Notes: generated by a model from the letters alone, not told the origin. Positions 16,242 to 27,287 are shown, counted from the first letter of the stretch. The stretch: 64,000 bases of DNA from Billgrantia pellis (GCF_008297955.1 NZ_VTPY01000001.1:1-64000), one strand, 5' to 3'. Translations and numbers: made by a program.

Positions 16242-18164
16242 GTGACTCTGTTACGTCTGGAACGGTTGCAACTGGCCTATGGCAACCATGTGTTGCTCGA
16301 CGGGGCCGACCTGGTGCTGGAAAAGGGAGAACGGTTGGCGCTGGTCGGGCGCAACGGCACCGGCAAGTCGACCCTGCTCAAGCTGGTGGCTGGCGAGATC
16401 GTCCCCGACGATGGCAGCATCTGGCGCGCGCCAGGGCTGAAGATCGGAGTGCTGGAGCAGGACCTACCCGCCGCTACCGGCGAAACCATCTTCGATGTGG
16501 TGGCCCAGGGCTTGCCCCAAGCCGGCGAGTTGCTGGCCGAGTATCATCATCTTGTTCACGCGGCCGATCCCGACATGAAGCGCATGGCGACGCTGCAGAA
16601 CCGGCTCGAGGCCATCGATGGCTGGTCTTTCCATCAGCGCATCGACGTGGTGCTGACTCGGCTGGGGTTGCCGGCCGACGAGCTGATGAGTTCGCTATCC
16701 GGCGGCTGGCGGCGGCGAGTGGCGTTGGCTCGGGCGCTGGTGGCCGAGCCCGATTTGCTGCTGCTCGACGAACCCACCAATCACCTGGATCTGGATACCA
16801 TCGCCTGGCTGGAGGAGCAGTTGCTGGCCTACAACGGCGTGGTGCTGTTCATCACACACGATCGCGCCTTCCTGTCGAAGCTGGCCACATCGATCCTCGA
16901 GCTCGACCGTGGCCGACTGGGGCGTTACCCGGGAGACTACGCGGCCTACCAGCGTCAGAAGGCTCATGAGCTGGAGGTCGAGGCGCGGGAGAACGCGGAA
17001 TTCGACAAGAAACTCGCGCAGGAAGAGGCGTGGATTCGCCAGGGGATCAAGGCCCGTCGGACCCGCAACGAGGGGCGCGTGCGCGCGCTTGAGCAACTGC
17101 GCCGCGAGCGCAGCCAGCGACGCAACGTTCAGGGCCGGGCCAGTTTCGGCGTCGACAGCGGCGAGCGCAGCGGCAAGCGTGTGGTCGAGCTGATCGGTGT
17201 GACTCATCGTTTCGGCGACGAGCCGATCATCCGCGACCTCTCGCTGGAGATTCAGCGGGGCGATCGGATCGGCCTGATCGGCCGCAACGGTGCCGGTAAG
17301 ACCACGCTGCTCAAGATATTGCTTGGCGAACTGGAGCCCAGCGAGGGCAAGGTGCGCTTGGGCACCAATATCAAAGTGGCCTACTTCGATCAGCTACGAG
17401 CGGGGCTCGAGCCGGAGAAGAGCGTCTACGACAACGTCGCTCAGGGCAGTGACCGTATTACGGTGGGTGGGAAGGATCGACACGTCATCAGCTACCTGCA
17501 GGACTTCCTGTTCACCCCCGAGCGGGCGCGCCAGCCGGTCAAGGCGCTCTCCGGTGGCGAGTCGAACCGGCTATTGCTGGCGCGGTTGTTCACCCAGCCC
17601 GCCAACGTGCTGGTGCTCGACGAGCCCACCAACGATCTCGATGTCGAGACGCTCGAGCTGCTCGAGGAGCTGCTGCTCGATTTCGATGGCACGCTGCTTT
17701 TGGTTTCCCATGATCGCGCCTTCATGGACAACGTGGTCACCGGCGTACTTGCCTTCGAGGGTGAGGGGATCGTGCGCGAGTACGTGGGCGGTTATAGCGA
17801 CTGGGTGCGCCAGGGGGGCAAGCTGCCTCCGGCGCCTTGGGAAGGGGCGGCGCGCCAGCAGGTAGAACCGAGCAAGCCGCCCGAAGCATCGCCCAGAGCG
17901 GCCTCATCGGTATCGCCGTCGGTAAAAAAGACCGCCAAGCTTTCCTACAAGCTGCAGCGTGAGCTGGACGCCTTGCCGGCCGAGATCGAAAGGCTCGAGG
18001 CCGAAGTGGCCGACTTCGAAGCGAAAATCGCCGACCCGGACTTCTACCAGCAGGATACCGGTACCGTAACGGAGACACTTCAAACGATGAACGATAAGCA
18101 GGCGGAACTCGATGCGGCCATGGAGCGCTGGATGGAGCTGGAGGCAATGGCGGCAGGGGAGTGA
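16242..18164 (+). CDS. uup: ABC-F family ATPase Uup
   Basis: This 640-residue soluble protein has two nucleotide-binding domains and no membrane segment. The first Walker A is GRNGTGKS at 36-43 with signature LSGGWRRRVALARAL. The second is GRNGAGKTT with signature LSGGESNRLLLARLF. Both Walker B motifs end LDEPTNHLD or LDEPTNDLD. An arginine-rich interdomain linker and a C-terminal coiled coil (KLSYKLQRELDALPAEIERL) are typical of Uup, which acts on ribosomes and affects precise excision of transposons. The start is GTG after GAGG. Confidence 0.94.
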   Translation: MTLLRLERLQLAYGNHVLLDGADLVLEKGERLALVGRNGTGKSTLLKLVAGEIVPDDGSIWRAPGLKIGVLEQDLPAATGETIFDVVAQGLPQAGELLAEYHHLVHAADPDMKRMATLQNRLEAIDGWSFHQRIDVVLTRLGLPADELMSSLSGGWRRRVALARALVAEPDLLLLDEPTNHLDLDTIAWLEEQLLAYNGVVLFITHDRAFLSKLATSILELDRGRLGRYPGDYAAYQRQKAHELEVEARENAEFDKKLAQEEAWIRQGIKARRTRNEGRVRALEQLRRERSQRRNVQGRASFGVDSGERSGKRVVELIGVTHRFGDEPIIRDLSLEIQRGDRIGLIGRNGAGKTTLLKILLGELEPSEGKVRLGTNIKVAYFDQLRAGLEPEKSVYDNVAQGSDRITVGGKDRHVISYLQDFLFTPERARQPVKALSGGESNRLLLARLFTQPANVLVLDEPTNDLDVETLELLEELLLDFDGTLLLVSHDRAFMDNVVTGVLAFEGEGIVREYVGGYSDWVRQGGKLPPAPWEGAARQQVEPSKPPEASPRAASSVSPSVKKTAKLSYKLQRELDALPAEIERLEAEVADFEAKIADPDFYQQDTGTVTETLQTMNDKQAELDAAMERWMELEAMAAGE

Positions 18165-18254
18165 CGCTGCAGAGAAGTAAGCGAAGCGCACTAGAGCCGG
18201 ATATGGCCGAAAGGCTGCTGACCGCCGGCGGCGGTCAGCGAGACAACGGCAGGC

Positions 18255-18710
18255 TTATTCGGCGCTCTGTTCGCCCTTCTGGCCCACCCGCACCGCTAGC
18301 ACGTCGCACTGGGCACCATGCAGCACGCCGGTAGAAGTGGAGCCGAGCAGCAGGGCAAAACCATGGCGGCCGTGGGAGCCGACCACGATCAAATCGACAT
18401 CGTTCTCGCCGGCGAAACGATGGATCTCGGTATCTGGCATGCCCACCACCACGTGCTGGTTCTCCTTCGCCACGTGGGGATCGGCGATCTCGGCCAGGCG
18501 CTGCTTGGCATGCTCGTCGAGTTGGTCCTGGATGCTGGTCAGATCCATGGGAATATCACCGCCATAGGCGAAGCCCAGCGGTTCCAGAGTATGCATGATC
18601 GACAGCATTGCCTGGTTGCGCTCGGCAATCTGCAGGGCACGCTCCAGGATCTTGTGAGAATCCTTGGTCAGATCGACGGCGACCAGAATGTGGCGATATT
18701 CATTGCTCAT
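18255..18710 (-). CDS. Universal stress protein, UspA family
   Basis: This 151-residue protein has the UspA fold: YRHILVAVDLTKDS at the start, a long helix, and the nucleotide-binding loop GSHGRHGFALLLGSTS followed by VLHGAQCDVLAVRV. Because the G2xG9xG(S/T) loop is present, it probably binds ATP. A ribosome site, GGAGCCTGTC, precedes the ATG. It is a single gene between uup and a divergent membrane-anchored protein. Confidence 0.92.
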   Translation of the reverse strand: MSNEYRHILVAVDLTKDSHKILERALQIAERNQAMLSIMHTLEPLGFAYGGDIPMDLTSIQDQLDEHAKQRLAEIADPHVAKENQHVVVGMPDTEIHRFAGENDVDLIVVGSHGRHGFALLLGSTSTGVLHGAQCDVLAVRVGQKGEQSAE

Positions 18711-18811
18711 GACAGGCTCCTGCGAAGGGCTCGGTGATATTGTCGTGTCTTCACTCTAGGACGCCTGTTGTGTCAAGACAACGACTTGCGTCAAGAATCG
18801 GGAGATACCAG

Positions 18812-19366
18812 ATGGTCTGGGTAGTGATATTGGTGGTGCTGATGCTGATGGTGGGGCCGGTCATGTGGCTGCGGCCCAGCCCGCGGCAGCGGCGCATCGT
18901 GCCGCTGCGAAATGCGGCGAACAAGGCCGGGGTCAGGGTGGCGCTGGAGAAGCCGCCGCTGCATGGCACGAACACCGCCATGCCGGCCTATCGCTGGTAT
19001 TTTCCCGCCGAGGCGCCCGGGCCAAGATTCGTGCTGGTCCGCGATAGCGAGGCCAGCCAAGTGTTGAAGCCTTACCTAGGCGACTGGCGCTGGCGCATCG
19101 AGCCATTAAGACCGCTGCCCTCAGTTGCCAGGGAAACGCTCGAGTCGCTGCTGAGTCGACTGCCTCAGGATGCCTTGGTGGTCGAGTCCAGTGAGACAGC
19201 TCTCACCCTCTGGTGGTGGGAGTCGCAGGGCGCCGAACGGTTCCTGACCTACGATGCCGATCTGCGTCGATTACGCAGCACCCTGGCAGGGCACGCCGAC
19301 CGACCTCCACCCAGCCGAGTGCTCCCTCAGGAAACTGGAGAGACTCGGGAGCCGGGTGGGAAATGA
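18812..19366 (+). CDS. Membrane-anchored hypothetical protein
   Basis: This is a protein of about 184 residues. It has one N-terminal hydrophobic helix (MVWVVILVVLMLMVGPVMWL) and a soluble region with tryptophan-rich turns such as WRWRIEPL and LTLWWWESQGAER. No family recognised. The ATG at 18812 follows GGGAGA at six bases and gives a clean membrane anchor; the in-frame extension back to 18734 adds unlike residues. It ends four bases before the stop of the convergent MarR gene. Confidence 0.65.
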   Translation: MVWVVILVVLMLMVGPVMWLRPSPRQRRIVPLRNAANKAGVRVALEKPPLHGTNTAMPAYRWYFPAEAPGPRFVLVRDSEASQVLKPYLGDWRWRIEPLRPLPSVARETLESLLSRLPQDALVVESSETALTLWWWESQGAERFLTYDADLRRLRSTLAGHADRPPPSRVLPQETGETREPGGK

Positions 19367-19370
19367 GCCC

Positions 19371-19814
19371 CTAAGCATCGCTCTCCCTGGCCTGAATCTC
19401 CAAGCCATTATTCTCGATATGCGCCAGCAGAGCGTCGAGTCGTTGGACATCACCCTCGCTGAGGCCGGCCAGCATCTCGCGTCTTGCTTGGTTCACCACT
19501 TCATCGATCTGCTCGAGTAGTGGGGTCGCCTCGGAAGTCAGGAAGACCCGCTTGGTACGACGATCCTGTTCGCAGGGCCGCCGTTCAATAAGGCCTTGCT
19601 CCGAGAGCTGGTCCAACGTTCGCACCAGCGATGGCGCTTCCACGCCGATGGCGCGCGCCAGGTCGCACTGGGGCTGACCGTCGCCGAGCCGCCAAAGATG
19701 ATAAAGCGTGATCCAGCGAGTCTGGGTCAGGCCCAGGGGTGCCAGCCGCCGGTCGATCACGGCCCGCCATAATCGCGGCAGACGGGAAAGACGAAAACCG
19801 ATGTTCTGGTGCAT
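19371..19814 (-). CDS. MarR-family transcriptional regulator (SlyA-like)
   Basis: This 147-residue protein has the MarR winged-helix fold. LTQTRWITLYHLWRLGDGQPQCDLARAIGVEAPSLVRTLDQL holds the recognition helix, and EQDRRTKRVFLTSEA forms the wing. The N-terminus RLSRLPRLWRAVIDRRLAPLGLTQ is close to SlyA/HosA regulators, which respond to small aromatic or lipophilic ligands. It is divergent from fadB across a 349-base gap, so a role there is possible but unproven. Confidence 0.88.
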   Translation of the reverse strand: MHQNIGFRLSRLPRLWRAVIDRRLAPLGLTQTRWITLYHLWRLGDGQPQCDLARAIGVEAPSLVRTLDQLSEQGLIERRPCEQDRRTKRVFLTSEATPLLEQIDEVVNQARREMLAGLSEGDVQRLDALLAHIENNGLEIQARESDA

Positions 19815-20163
19815 GGGGCTCCGCTAGGAAATCGTTGAATTGACCGAATTGTCCGGACCCCTTGCGTGTAATGCAACACATGCGGACCGCCGCCTTGACC
19901 TGCTTCGGCGTGTTTCCGGTATTCGGTGCCGAGGTGGCGGAGTCGCAGGCGCCTAATCGACATGAAGGTCTATGCTCCGGCGAAAGCCGGAAGTTGCGTG
20001 TCGTTCCCGGGATACCGATGGCTGCGGTCGACCGCAGTGCCTTTGACCGAAGTGTCATCGGGGACTTGACGTGCCGCCCGGAGTACACCAAGCTTTCGGG
20101 AATCAAACGATCGTATGAATCCTGGGCGCTCCAACGCCAACCTCTCTGTGTGGAGATTCGTGG
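19815..20163. other. 349-base intergenic region upstream of fadB with two strong inverted repeats
   Basis: No convincing gene is present, although an open frame runs through it. A hairpin TCCGGC-GAAA-GCCGGA (19976-19991) has a GNRA-type tetraloop. A 16-base perfect palindrome, CTGCGGTCGACCGCAG, lies at 20022-20037. The region must contain the fadB promoter and probably that of the MarR gene. The palindrome could be a repressor site for fatty-acid control; I do not see a clear FadR or PsrA box. Confidence 0.5.
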
Positions 20164-22326
20164 ATGATCTATCAAGGCAACGCCATCACGGTGGTACGCA
20201 ACGGCGATGACATCGCCATGCTCACCTTCGACCTGAAGGACGAGTCCATCAACAAGCTGTCCAGTGCGGTAGTGACCGAGCTGGATGAGGCCGTACAGGC
20301 AATCCGCAATGAGAGTGGCCTCAAGGGGCTCGTCATCGGCAGCGGCAAGGACGTCTTCATCGTGGGTGCCGATATCACGGAGTTTCACGGGCTGTTCGAA
20401 AAAGGCGAGGAGTTTCTGGTCGAGATGAACCTCAAGGTTCACGACATCTTCAACGCCATCGAGGACCTGCCGTTTCCCACCGCGACCGCTATCAACGGGC
20501 TGACGCTGGGGGGGGGCTGTGAAGTGGCGCTGACCACCGATTTCCGCGTCATGAGCGACAAGGCCAAGATCGGTCTGCCCGAGACCAAGCTAGGTATCCT
20601 GCCCGGCTGGGGGGGCTGCGTGCGTCTACCGCGCCTGATCGGTTCCGACAACGCCGTCGAGTGGATCGCGGGTGGCACCGAGAATCGCGCCGATGCGGCG
20701 CTCAAGGTTGGTGCCGTGGATGCCGTGGTGCCGGGCGATCGGCTCGAGGCCGCGGCGCTCGATATCGTGGCGCGTGCCAATGCAGGCGAGCTCGATTACG
20801 CAGCCCGCCGCGCCGAGAAGACCGGACCGCTCAAACTCAATGCCATTGAACAGATGATGGCGTTCGAAACGGCCAAGGGCTACGTGGCCGGTAAGGCGGG
20901 GCCGCACTATCCGGCGCCGATCGAGGCGATCAAGGTGATCCAGAAGGGGGCCGGCGAAGAACGGGCGCGGGCTCAGGCCATCGAGGCCAAGGCCTTTGCC
21001 AAGCTGGCCATGACCGATGTCTGCTACAACCTGGTGGGGCTGTTCCTCAACGACCAGGTGGTCAAGAGAAAGGCCGGCAAGTACGAGAAGCAGGCCAAGG
21101 CGGTCAAGCAGGCCGCCGTGCTGGGTGCCGGCATCATGGGCGGGGGTATCGCCTACCAGAGTGCCTCGAAGGGCACCCCGATCCTGATGAAGGACATCAA
21201 GGAAGAGGCCATCGAGCTGGGGCTCAAGGAGTCGCGCAAGCTGTTCGCCAAGCAAGTGGAGCGCGGCAAGCTAACCACCGAGCAGATGGCCGAGAAGCTG
21301 ACCCATATCCGTCCGACGCTCTCTTACGGCGACTTCGGTCATGTCGACCTCGTCGTCGAGGCGGTGGTCGAGAACCCCAAGGTCAAGGATGCGGTGCTGA
21401 CCGAGGTGGAAGGCCTGGTAAGCGAGGACACCATCCTCACCTCCAACACCTCGACCATATCGATCACTCGCCTGGCGCAGAACCTCAAGCGCCCCGAGAA
21501 CTTCTGCGGCATGCATTTCTTCAACCCGGTGCACCGCATGCCGCTGGTCGAGGTCATCCGCGGCGAGAAGACCGGCGACGCCGCCGTGGCGGCCACTGTG
21601 GCTTATGCCCGAGCCATGGGGAAGACGCCGATCGTGGTCAACGACTGTCCCGGCTTCCTGGTCAATCGCGTGCTGTTCCCCTATTTCGGCGGGTTCAGCC
21701 TGCTGGTCGAGCAGGGCGCCGACTTCCAGCGCGTCGACAAGGTAATGGAAAAGTTCGGCTGGCCCATGGGACCTGCCTACCTGCTCGACGTGGTGGGCAT
21801 GGATACCGCGGTGCATGCCAACGAGGTGATGGCCGAAGGCTTCCCCGACCGCATGGCGCAGGGGGGGAGAAACGGCACCAAGACCGCCATTCAGGTGATG
21901 GTAGAGAATGAGCGTTTGGGACAAAAGAACGCCAAAGGCTTCTATGCCTACGAGGAGGACAAAAAGGGCAAGCCGAAGAAAGTCAGCGACGAGCTGGCCC
22001 ATGCGTTGGTCAAGCAGGTCGTCCAGCAGGAGAAAGAGTTTTCCGACGAGGACATCATTGCTCGCATGATGGTGCCGCTGTGCCTGGAGACCGTGCGCTG
22101 CCTCGAAGACAGTATCGTCGAGACACCGGCCGAGGCCGACATGGCGCTGATCTACGGTATCGGCTTCCCGCCGTTCCGCGGTGGTGCGCTGCGCTATATC
22201 GACGCCATGGGCGTGGCTGAGTTCGTCAGGCTGGCCGATGGCCTGGCCGAGGAGCTTGGGCCGCTCTATGCCCCCACCGACAAGCTGCGCCAGATGGCCG
22301 ATTCCGGCGAACGTTTCTACAGCTGA
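20164..22326 (+). CDS. fadB: Fatty-acid oxidation complex alpha subunit (enoyl-CoA hydratase / 3-hydroxyacyl-CoA dehydrogenase)
   Basis: This 720-residue multifunctional beta-oxidation protein begins with an enoyl-CoA hydratase/isomerase domain (1-190) whose catalytic glutamates are Glu120 (GGGCE) and Glu140 (GLPETKLG). The dehydrogenase domain from about 310 has the NAD loop [12 protein letters not shown] and the [16 protein letters not shown] block with the catalytic His. The length matches FadB (about 715-730). With FadA it forms the cytosolic alpha2-beta2 complex. fadA follows after 28 bases with its own AGGAGG. Confidence 0.97.
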   Translation: MIYQGNAITVVRNGDDIAMLTFDLKDESINKLSSAVVTELDEAVQAIRNESGLKGLVIGSGKDVFIVGADITEFHGLFEKGEEFLVEMNLKVHDIFNAIEDLPFPTATAINGLTLGGGCEVALTTDFRVMSDKAKIGLPETKLGILPGWGGCVRLPRLIGSDNAVEWIAGGTENRADAALKVGAVDAVVPGDRLEAAALDIVARANAGELDYAARRAEKTGPLKLNAIEQMMAFETAKGYVAGKAGPHYPAPIEAIKVIQKGAGEERARAQAIEAKAFAKLAMTDVCYNLVGLFLNDQVVKRKAGKYEKQAKAVKQAAVLGAGIMGGGIAYQSASKGTPILMKDIKEEAIELGLKESRKLFAKQVERGKLTTEQMAEKLTHIRPTLSYGDFGHVDLVVEAVVENPKVKDAVLTEVEGLVSEDTILTSNTSTISITRLAQNLKRPENFCGMHFFNPVHRMPLVEVIRGEKTGDAAVAATVAYARAMGKTPIVVNDCPGFLVNRVLFPYFGGFSLLVEQGADFQRVDKVMEKFGWPMGPAYLLDVVGMDTAVHANEVMAEGFPDRMAQGGRNGTKTAIQVMVENERLGQKNAKGFYAYEEDKKGKPKKVSDELAHALVKQVVQQEKEFSDEDIIARMMVPLCLETVRCLEDSIVETPAEADMALIYGIGFPPFRGGALRYIDAMGVAEFVRLADGLAEELGPLYAPTDKLRQMADSGERFYS

Positions 22327-22348
22327 ACCCACCGCGTGCAGGAGGTAA

Positions 22349-23533
<1,185 letters not shown>

Positions 23534-23605
23534 GCGCCATGTTCGGCGAGCGATGGCCAGGAAGGCGAAATCCCCGAAAGGGCGCAGTCGATCGCCAGCA
23601 CTCTC

Positions 23606-23630
23606 AACGGCACCCCTTCGGGGTGCCGTT
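23606..23630. terminator. Hairpin terminator between fadA and a convergent gene
   Basis: A symmetrical hairpin has AACGGCACCCC arms around a TTCG tetraloop. It lies 72 bases after fadA and 11 bases past the end of the minus-strand flavodoxin gene, so it can act in both directions, although the T tracts are short. Confidence 0.7.
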
Positions 23631-23641
23631 CCGTACTGGCG

Positions 23642-24103
23642 CTACAGTACGCCGGCTTCGAGGCCGGCGGCAAGATAGCGTCCTAACTCCTCCACTTCCT
23701 CGACGTAGCCGTCCCGCCACTCGCCATGCAGGATGAGCGGCTCCTGCACCCAGCGCCAGCGTAGTCCGGTGACAATGCTCTCCACCGCCCGGCGTGTGCC
23801 GGTACCGTCGTGCCCGGCGCGGACATACAACGCGCAGGGCAGTCCCTGCTTTTCCTCCAGCACCGCGTAATAGCTGCGGTCAAAGAAATCCTTCAGCGCC
23901 CCGCTCATGTAGCCGAGGTTCTCGGTGGTGCCGAGGAGGATGGCGTGGCACGCCAGCACGTCCTTAGGGCCGGCGTCGAGAGGAGGCTTGGTCACCACTT
24001 CAATATCCGTGATGTCGGGATGGCTGGCGCCACGCTCAGCGGCGTCACGGAGGGCCTGGGTATTGGACGAGGGCGCATGGGCCACGATCAGCAGTCGCTT
24101 CAT
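23642..24103 (-). CDS. Flavodoxin-like NAD(P)H-dependent oxidoreductase
   Basis: This 153-residue protein starts with a flavodoxin-type beta strand and phosphate-binding loop, KRLLIVAHAPSSNTQAL, and has the FMN-contact segment LLGTTENLGYMSGALKDFFDRSYY. This fits the NAD(P)H-dependent FMN reductase/flavodoxin-2 superfamily. The substrate is unknown. It is a single gene, convergent with fadA. Confidence 0.8.
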   Translation of the reverse strand: MKRLLIVAHAPSSNTQALRDAAERGASHPDITDIEVVTKPPLDAGPKDVLACHAILLGTTENLGYMSGALKDFFDRSYYAVLEEKQGLPCALYVRAGHDGTGTRRAVESIVTGLRWRWVQEPLILHGEWRDGYVEEVEELGRYLAAGLEAGVL

Positions 24104-24183
24104 GTTGACAGTCTAACCCCTTTTTCCGACGCTGTTTCGGCACCTTCCGCCTTTTCGCAGGCTACGACAGGAGGAGTTTACCC

Positions 24184-24660
24184 ATGGCTTTTGCGCTTTC
24201 GAAGATACAGCTGGAGAGTTCCGCTTTCCAGGCACATGGCGCCATCCCGACCCGCCACACCGGTGAAGGCGACGATGTATCACCGACGCTGGCTTGGCGA
24301 GATGCGCCGGACGGAACCAAGGGATATGCCGTGATCTGTCATGATCCCGATGCTCCCCTGGTACAGAGGGGTGGCTACGGTTTCGTTCACTGGCTGCTCT
24401 ATAACCTGCCGGGATCCACCACGTCGCTGGCCGAGGGCTGTGCTGAGGGAACGCGTGGCAAGAACGACTTCGGCAAGCTGGGCTATGGCGGCCCGATGCC
24501 ACCCGAAGGGCATGGGGTTCACCACTACTACTTCTGGGTGCTGGCGCTCGACAAGCCGACCGACCTGCCCGAGGGCCTGGATATCGTTGAGCTGTTGAAA
24601 CAGCTCGAGCCTCATCTCCTAGGCATGAATCGACTCGTGGGTACCTATCAGCGGGGCTGA
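24184..24660 (+). CDS. YbhB/YbcL-type phosphatidylethanolamine-binding (PEBP/RKIP) family protein
   Basis: This 158-residue protein has the PEBP anion-pocket motifs DPDAPL and GFVHWLLYNLPG, followed by GKNDFGKLGYGGPMPPEGHG and HHYYFWVLALDKP. Bacterial members are small cytoplasmic proteins of uncertain role. The ATG follows AGGAGGAGTTTACCC. The next gene begins 29 bases later and may be co-transcribed. Confidence 0.93.
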   Translation: MAFALSKIQLESSAFQAHGAIPTRHTGEGDDVSPTLAWRDAPDGTKGYAVICHDPDAPLVQRGGYGFVHWLLYNLPGSTTSLAEGCAEGTRGKNDFGKLGYGGPMPPEGHGVHHYYFWVLALDKPTDLPEGLDIVELLKQLEPHLLGMNRLVGTYQRG

Positions 24661-24689
24661 TCCGCTCGGTGCCATCAGGGAGGATTGCC

Positions 24690-25409
24690 GTGTTCGAGTG
24701 GCTGTCCCGGCATGTCGACGCCCTCACCGTGCTGACCAATATCGGCACACTGCTGATATGGCTGGTCTATGCCCAATTGCTCTATCTCGGCTTTCGCCGG
24801 CAGCGACGGCCACGCCTGCTGATCAACCGCGGCAGGAAAAGCGGCATCGATGCGCTTTGCATTATCAGCAACATGAGTGCGGAGCCCATTTTCCTTCAGC
24901 ACATCATTGCCGAGCTGAGAACCTCGATCGGAGTGATCACCGTTGATGTGACGGATCGCAAGGATACCTACGATCAGCGGGCCGAGGTGGAGGGTCGGCA
25001 GCGCCAAGGAAGGAATGCCGCCAGCAATGCGCCGATCGACAAGGATGGCTCGCACCAAGGCCCCCTGGAGCCGGGGGGCTTCGTTCATATCGATAGCTTC
25101 GGCGAGCTGACGCTGCGTTTGGCCCAGGCGGGCAACATGGGAATGGATGGGCTCAGGCCCACCGGGGATGTGACATTCCTTTCCCTCACCATACGCCTCA
25201 TCTGCGTTTATGGCTCCGAGGACCTGCCGGTCGGGGCGGAACGCCAGTTCGATTACATCGATCACGAACCGAGTCGGGGCCTGGTCCCGGCCACCTGGGA
25301 TACCAAGCGGCTGGCATCACGCCGTCAACGTCACCGTCTGTGTCGTCAGGTTGACCTGTTGAATCGATCCGACGTTCTGAGGCCGCTCCCCGGCGAGAAT
25401 AATGGCTGA
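24690..25409 (+). CDS. Membrane-anchored hypothetical protein
   Basis: This is a protein of about 239 residues with one N-terminal hydrophobic helix (TVLTNIGTLLIWLVYAQLLY, roughly residues 14-33) and a basic stop-transfer region RRQRRPR. A strand-rich soluble part follows (ALCIISNMSAEPIFLQHIIAEL). The start chosen is GTG at 24690, preceded by GGGAGGA. I do not recognise the family. The anchor plus a carrier-like beta domain suggests a cytoplasm-facing inner-membrane protein. It lies directly after the PEBP gene. Confidence 0.65.
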   Translation: MFEWLSRHVDALTVLTNIGTLLIWLVYAQLLYLGFRRQRRPRLLINRGRKSGIDALCIISNMSAEPIFLQHIIAELRTSIGVITVDVTDRKDTYDQRAEVEGRQRQGRNAASNAPIDKDGSHQGPLEPGGFVHIDSFGELTLRLAQAGNMGMDGLRPTGDVTFLSLTIRLICVYGSEDLPVGAERQFDYIDHEPSRGLVPATWDTKRLASRRQRHRLCRQVDLLNRSDVLRPLPGENNG

Positions 25410-25538
25410 CGCGAGCACGAGTGTACAGGACAGCAATGACATGCAACAAAATGCTTTTGCAGCCGAAGTATACAGTGACTAGGGTGATGAGTTACCTGCC
25501 AACGAATGGCAAGTTCTGCAAGTATCAAGGAGGATGGA

Positions 25539-26447
25539 ATGAATGATACCCAAGATCTCTTTCCGACTCGGTTGGAGCGCAAGTTGGGCATGTTCGAGCG
25601 CTTCGATCCGGTGCTATACAGCGAAGGCGCACAACGTCGAGATGGCCCACTGAGCGAGGAACAGTTGCGCGATTACGAAGAGAAAGGGTTTCTCTCGTTC
25701 GAGAACTACTTCGACAAGGATGAAATGGAAGCTTTCATCCAGGAGCTGCGTGACTACGAGGAAGATGAGGACCTCAAGCTCTCCGAGGGCACCATCCTGG
25801 AGCCTGGACGCCAGGAGATTCGTTCCATCTTCGGCATTCATGAAATCTCCGAACGCTTTAGCCGGTTGACCCGCGACCCAAGGCTGCTGGCGATGGTCCA
25901 GCAATTGCTGGGCAGTGATGTCTACATTCATCAGTCGCGTATCAACTACAAGCCCGGTTTCAAGGGCAAGGGGTTCGACTGGCACTCCGACTTCGAGACT
26001 TGGCACAGCGAGGACGGCATGCCGCGCATGCGTTCGTTGAGCTGTTCCATCATCCTGACCGACAATGGCGAATTCAACGGCCCACTGATGCTGATCCCAG
26101 GATCGCACAAGATGTTCGTACCCTGCGTGGGGCGGACCCCAACGGATAATTACAAGGAGTCGCTCAAGAGCCAGGAAGTCGGCGTGCCCGACAATGCCAG
26201 CCTGCGTGACCTGATGGTCCAGGGGGGTATCGAGGCGCCCAAGGGGTCGGCCGGCTCACTGGTAATGTTCGAGTGCAACACCATGCACGGCTCGAATATG
26301 AACATGTCCTGTTGGCCGCGCAGCAACCTGTTCTTCGTCTACAACAGTGTCGAGAACGGTCTGGTCAATCCTTTCTGCGGCAATCGCCCACGGCCCGAAT
26401 TCCTTGCCAATCGCAAGGACTGGAGTCCGCTCGAGCCGATACGCTGA
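25539..26447 (+). CDS. ectD: Ectoine 5-hydroxylase
   Basis: This 302-residue non-haem iron(II), 2-oxoglutarate dioxygenase converts ectoine to 5-hydroxyectoine, a compatible solute. The EctD signature FDWHSDFETWHSEDGMP is present with iron ligands His149 and Asp151, and the distal ligand His250 lies in NTMHGS. The oxoglutarate-binding region GSHKMF and the C-terminal block RSNLFFVYNSVEN also match. The ATG at 25539 follows AAGGAGG. ectABC is not adjacent, so the gene is separate from the synthesis operon, as in other Halomonas. It is a strong marker of a halophile. Confidence 0.97.
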   Translation: MNDTQDLFPTRLERKLGMFERFDPVLYSEGAQRRDGPLSEEQLRDYEEKGFLSFENYFDKDEMEAFIQELRDYEEDEDLKLSEGTILEPGRQEIRSIFGIHEISERFSRLTRDPRLLAMVQQLLGSDVYIHQSRINYKPGFKGKGFDWHSDFETWHSEDGMPRMRSLSCSIILTDNGEFNGPLMLIPGSHKMFVPCVGRTPTDNYKESLKSQEVGVPDNASLRDLMVQGGIEAPKGSAGSLVMFECNTMHGSNMNMSCWPRSNLFFVYNSVENGLVNPFCGNRPRPEFLANRKDWSPLEPIR

Positions 26448-26467
26448 AGTCATCCACGCAGCAGGCG

Positions 26468-26488
26468 GAGGCACCCGAGTGGTGCCTC
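26468..26488 (+). terminator. Terminator after ectD
   Basis: GAGGCACC and GGTGCCTC arms enclose a five-base loop. It starts 21 bases after the ectD stop and is followed by ATGTCTTTCTC. The tail is T-rich rather than a clean T run, so efficiency is uncertain. Confidence 0.65.
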
Positions 26489-26516
26489 ATGTCTTTCTCG
26501 GTCCGCGAAGGTGTCC

Positions 26517-27287
26517 TCATAGGCGATGGGCAACGACCCTCAAGCGTACGTAGTCGGCCGTCCAGTTTCCGCGGCTGTCACAAAGGCTATAAGTGAGCAG
26601 TGAGACCGCATCGTTCAGCACCGCCTCGCGAACCTCCTCCTCGAGCCCGTGCAGGAAAGGGCTGGCAAAGGTTGTCAGCCAGCCGACCATGCCGGTGGGA
26701 AGCGGCGTGGGGCGAGGGATCAGTTCGATGGCATCAACCCGAAAGTCGGCTGCCTCAAGGGTCAGGCGATACTCTTCTGGGGTGGGGAAGTACCAGGGGA
26801 AACGGGCCTTACCACTGATCCCGCGGGCCTGAAGCGCCGCCAGTAGAGCCGTACAGATGGCAGCCACATTGCCATGTCCGCCGAATTCGGCAACGAAGCG
26901 ACCGCCCGGTTTGAGTGAACGATGTATGCCGGCGATCACCGCTTCATGGTTTAGCATCCAGTGCAGGGCGGCATTACTGAAGACGGCGTCGAATTCATGC
27001 TCGAAGGCCAAGTGATGGGCATCCATGACCCGGGCATCAAGCCCACGCTTACGGGCGGCATCGACCATGTCGACGGAAGCGTCGATGCCGATTATGCCGG
27101 CGCCGGATGCCGCGAGCTTCTCTGTCAGCGCGCCGTCCCCGCAACCCAAATCGAGGATGCGTTCGCCCGGCCGGGGAGAGAGAAGACGGGCCACGTCCTC
27201 GCCTAGCTCGGCCACGAAATCGGCATGATGGGCATAGTTCGTCGCATTCCAGCGCTGGCCCGGGGCGTTATGAGGCAACTGAGTCAT
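26517..27287 (-). CDS. Class I SAM-dependent methyltransferase (Tam/UbiE-like)
   Basis: This 256-residue protein has SAM-binding motif I in ERILDLGCGDGALTEKL, the acidic strand-end IIGIDASVDMVDAARKRG, and motif II/III in FDAVFSNAALHWM and GGRFVAEFGGHGN. This order resembles trans-aconitate methyltransferase and related small-molecule methyltransferases. The start ATG at 27287 follows GGAG at seven bases. Substrate is unknown. Confidence 0.83.
   Translation of the reverse strand: MTQLPHNAPGQRWNATNYAHHADFVAELGEDVARLLSPRPGERILDLGCGDGALTEKLAASGAGIIGIDASVDMVDAARKRGLDARVMDAHHLAFEHEFDAVFSNAALHWMLNHEAVIAGIHRSLKPGGRFVAEFGGHGNVAAICTALLAALQARGISGKARFPWYFPTPEEYRLTLEAADFRVDAIELIPRPTPLPTGMVGWLTTFASPFLHGLEEEVREAVLNDAVSLLTYSLCDSRGNWTADYVRLRVVAHRL

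Noticed and set aside
19862..20163. Open frame of about 101 codons before fadB
   Set aside because: It lacks family features, overlaps the inverted repeats and has no ribosome site; the region is treated as leader.
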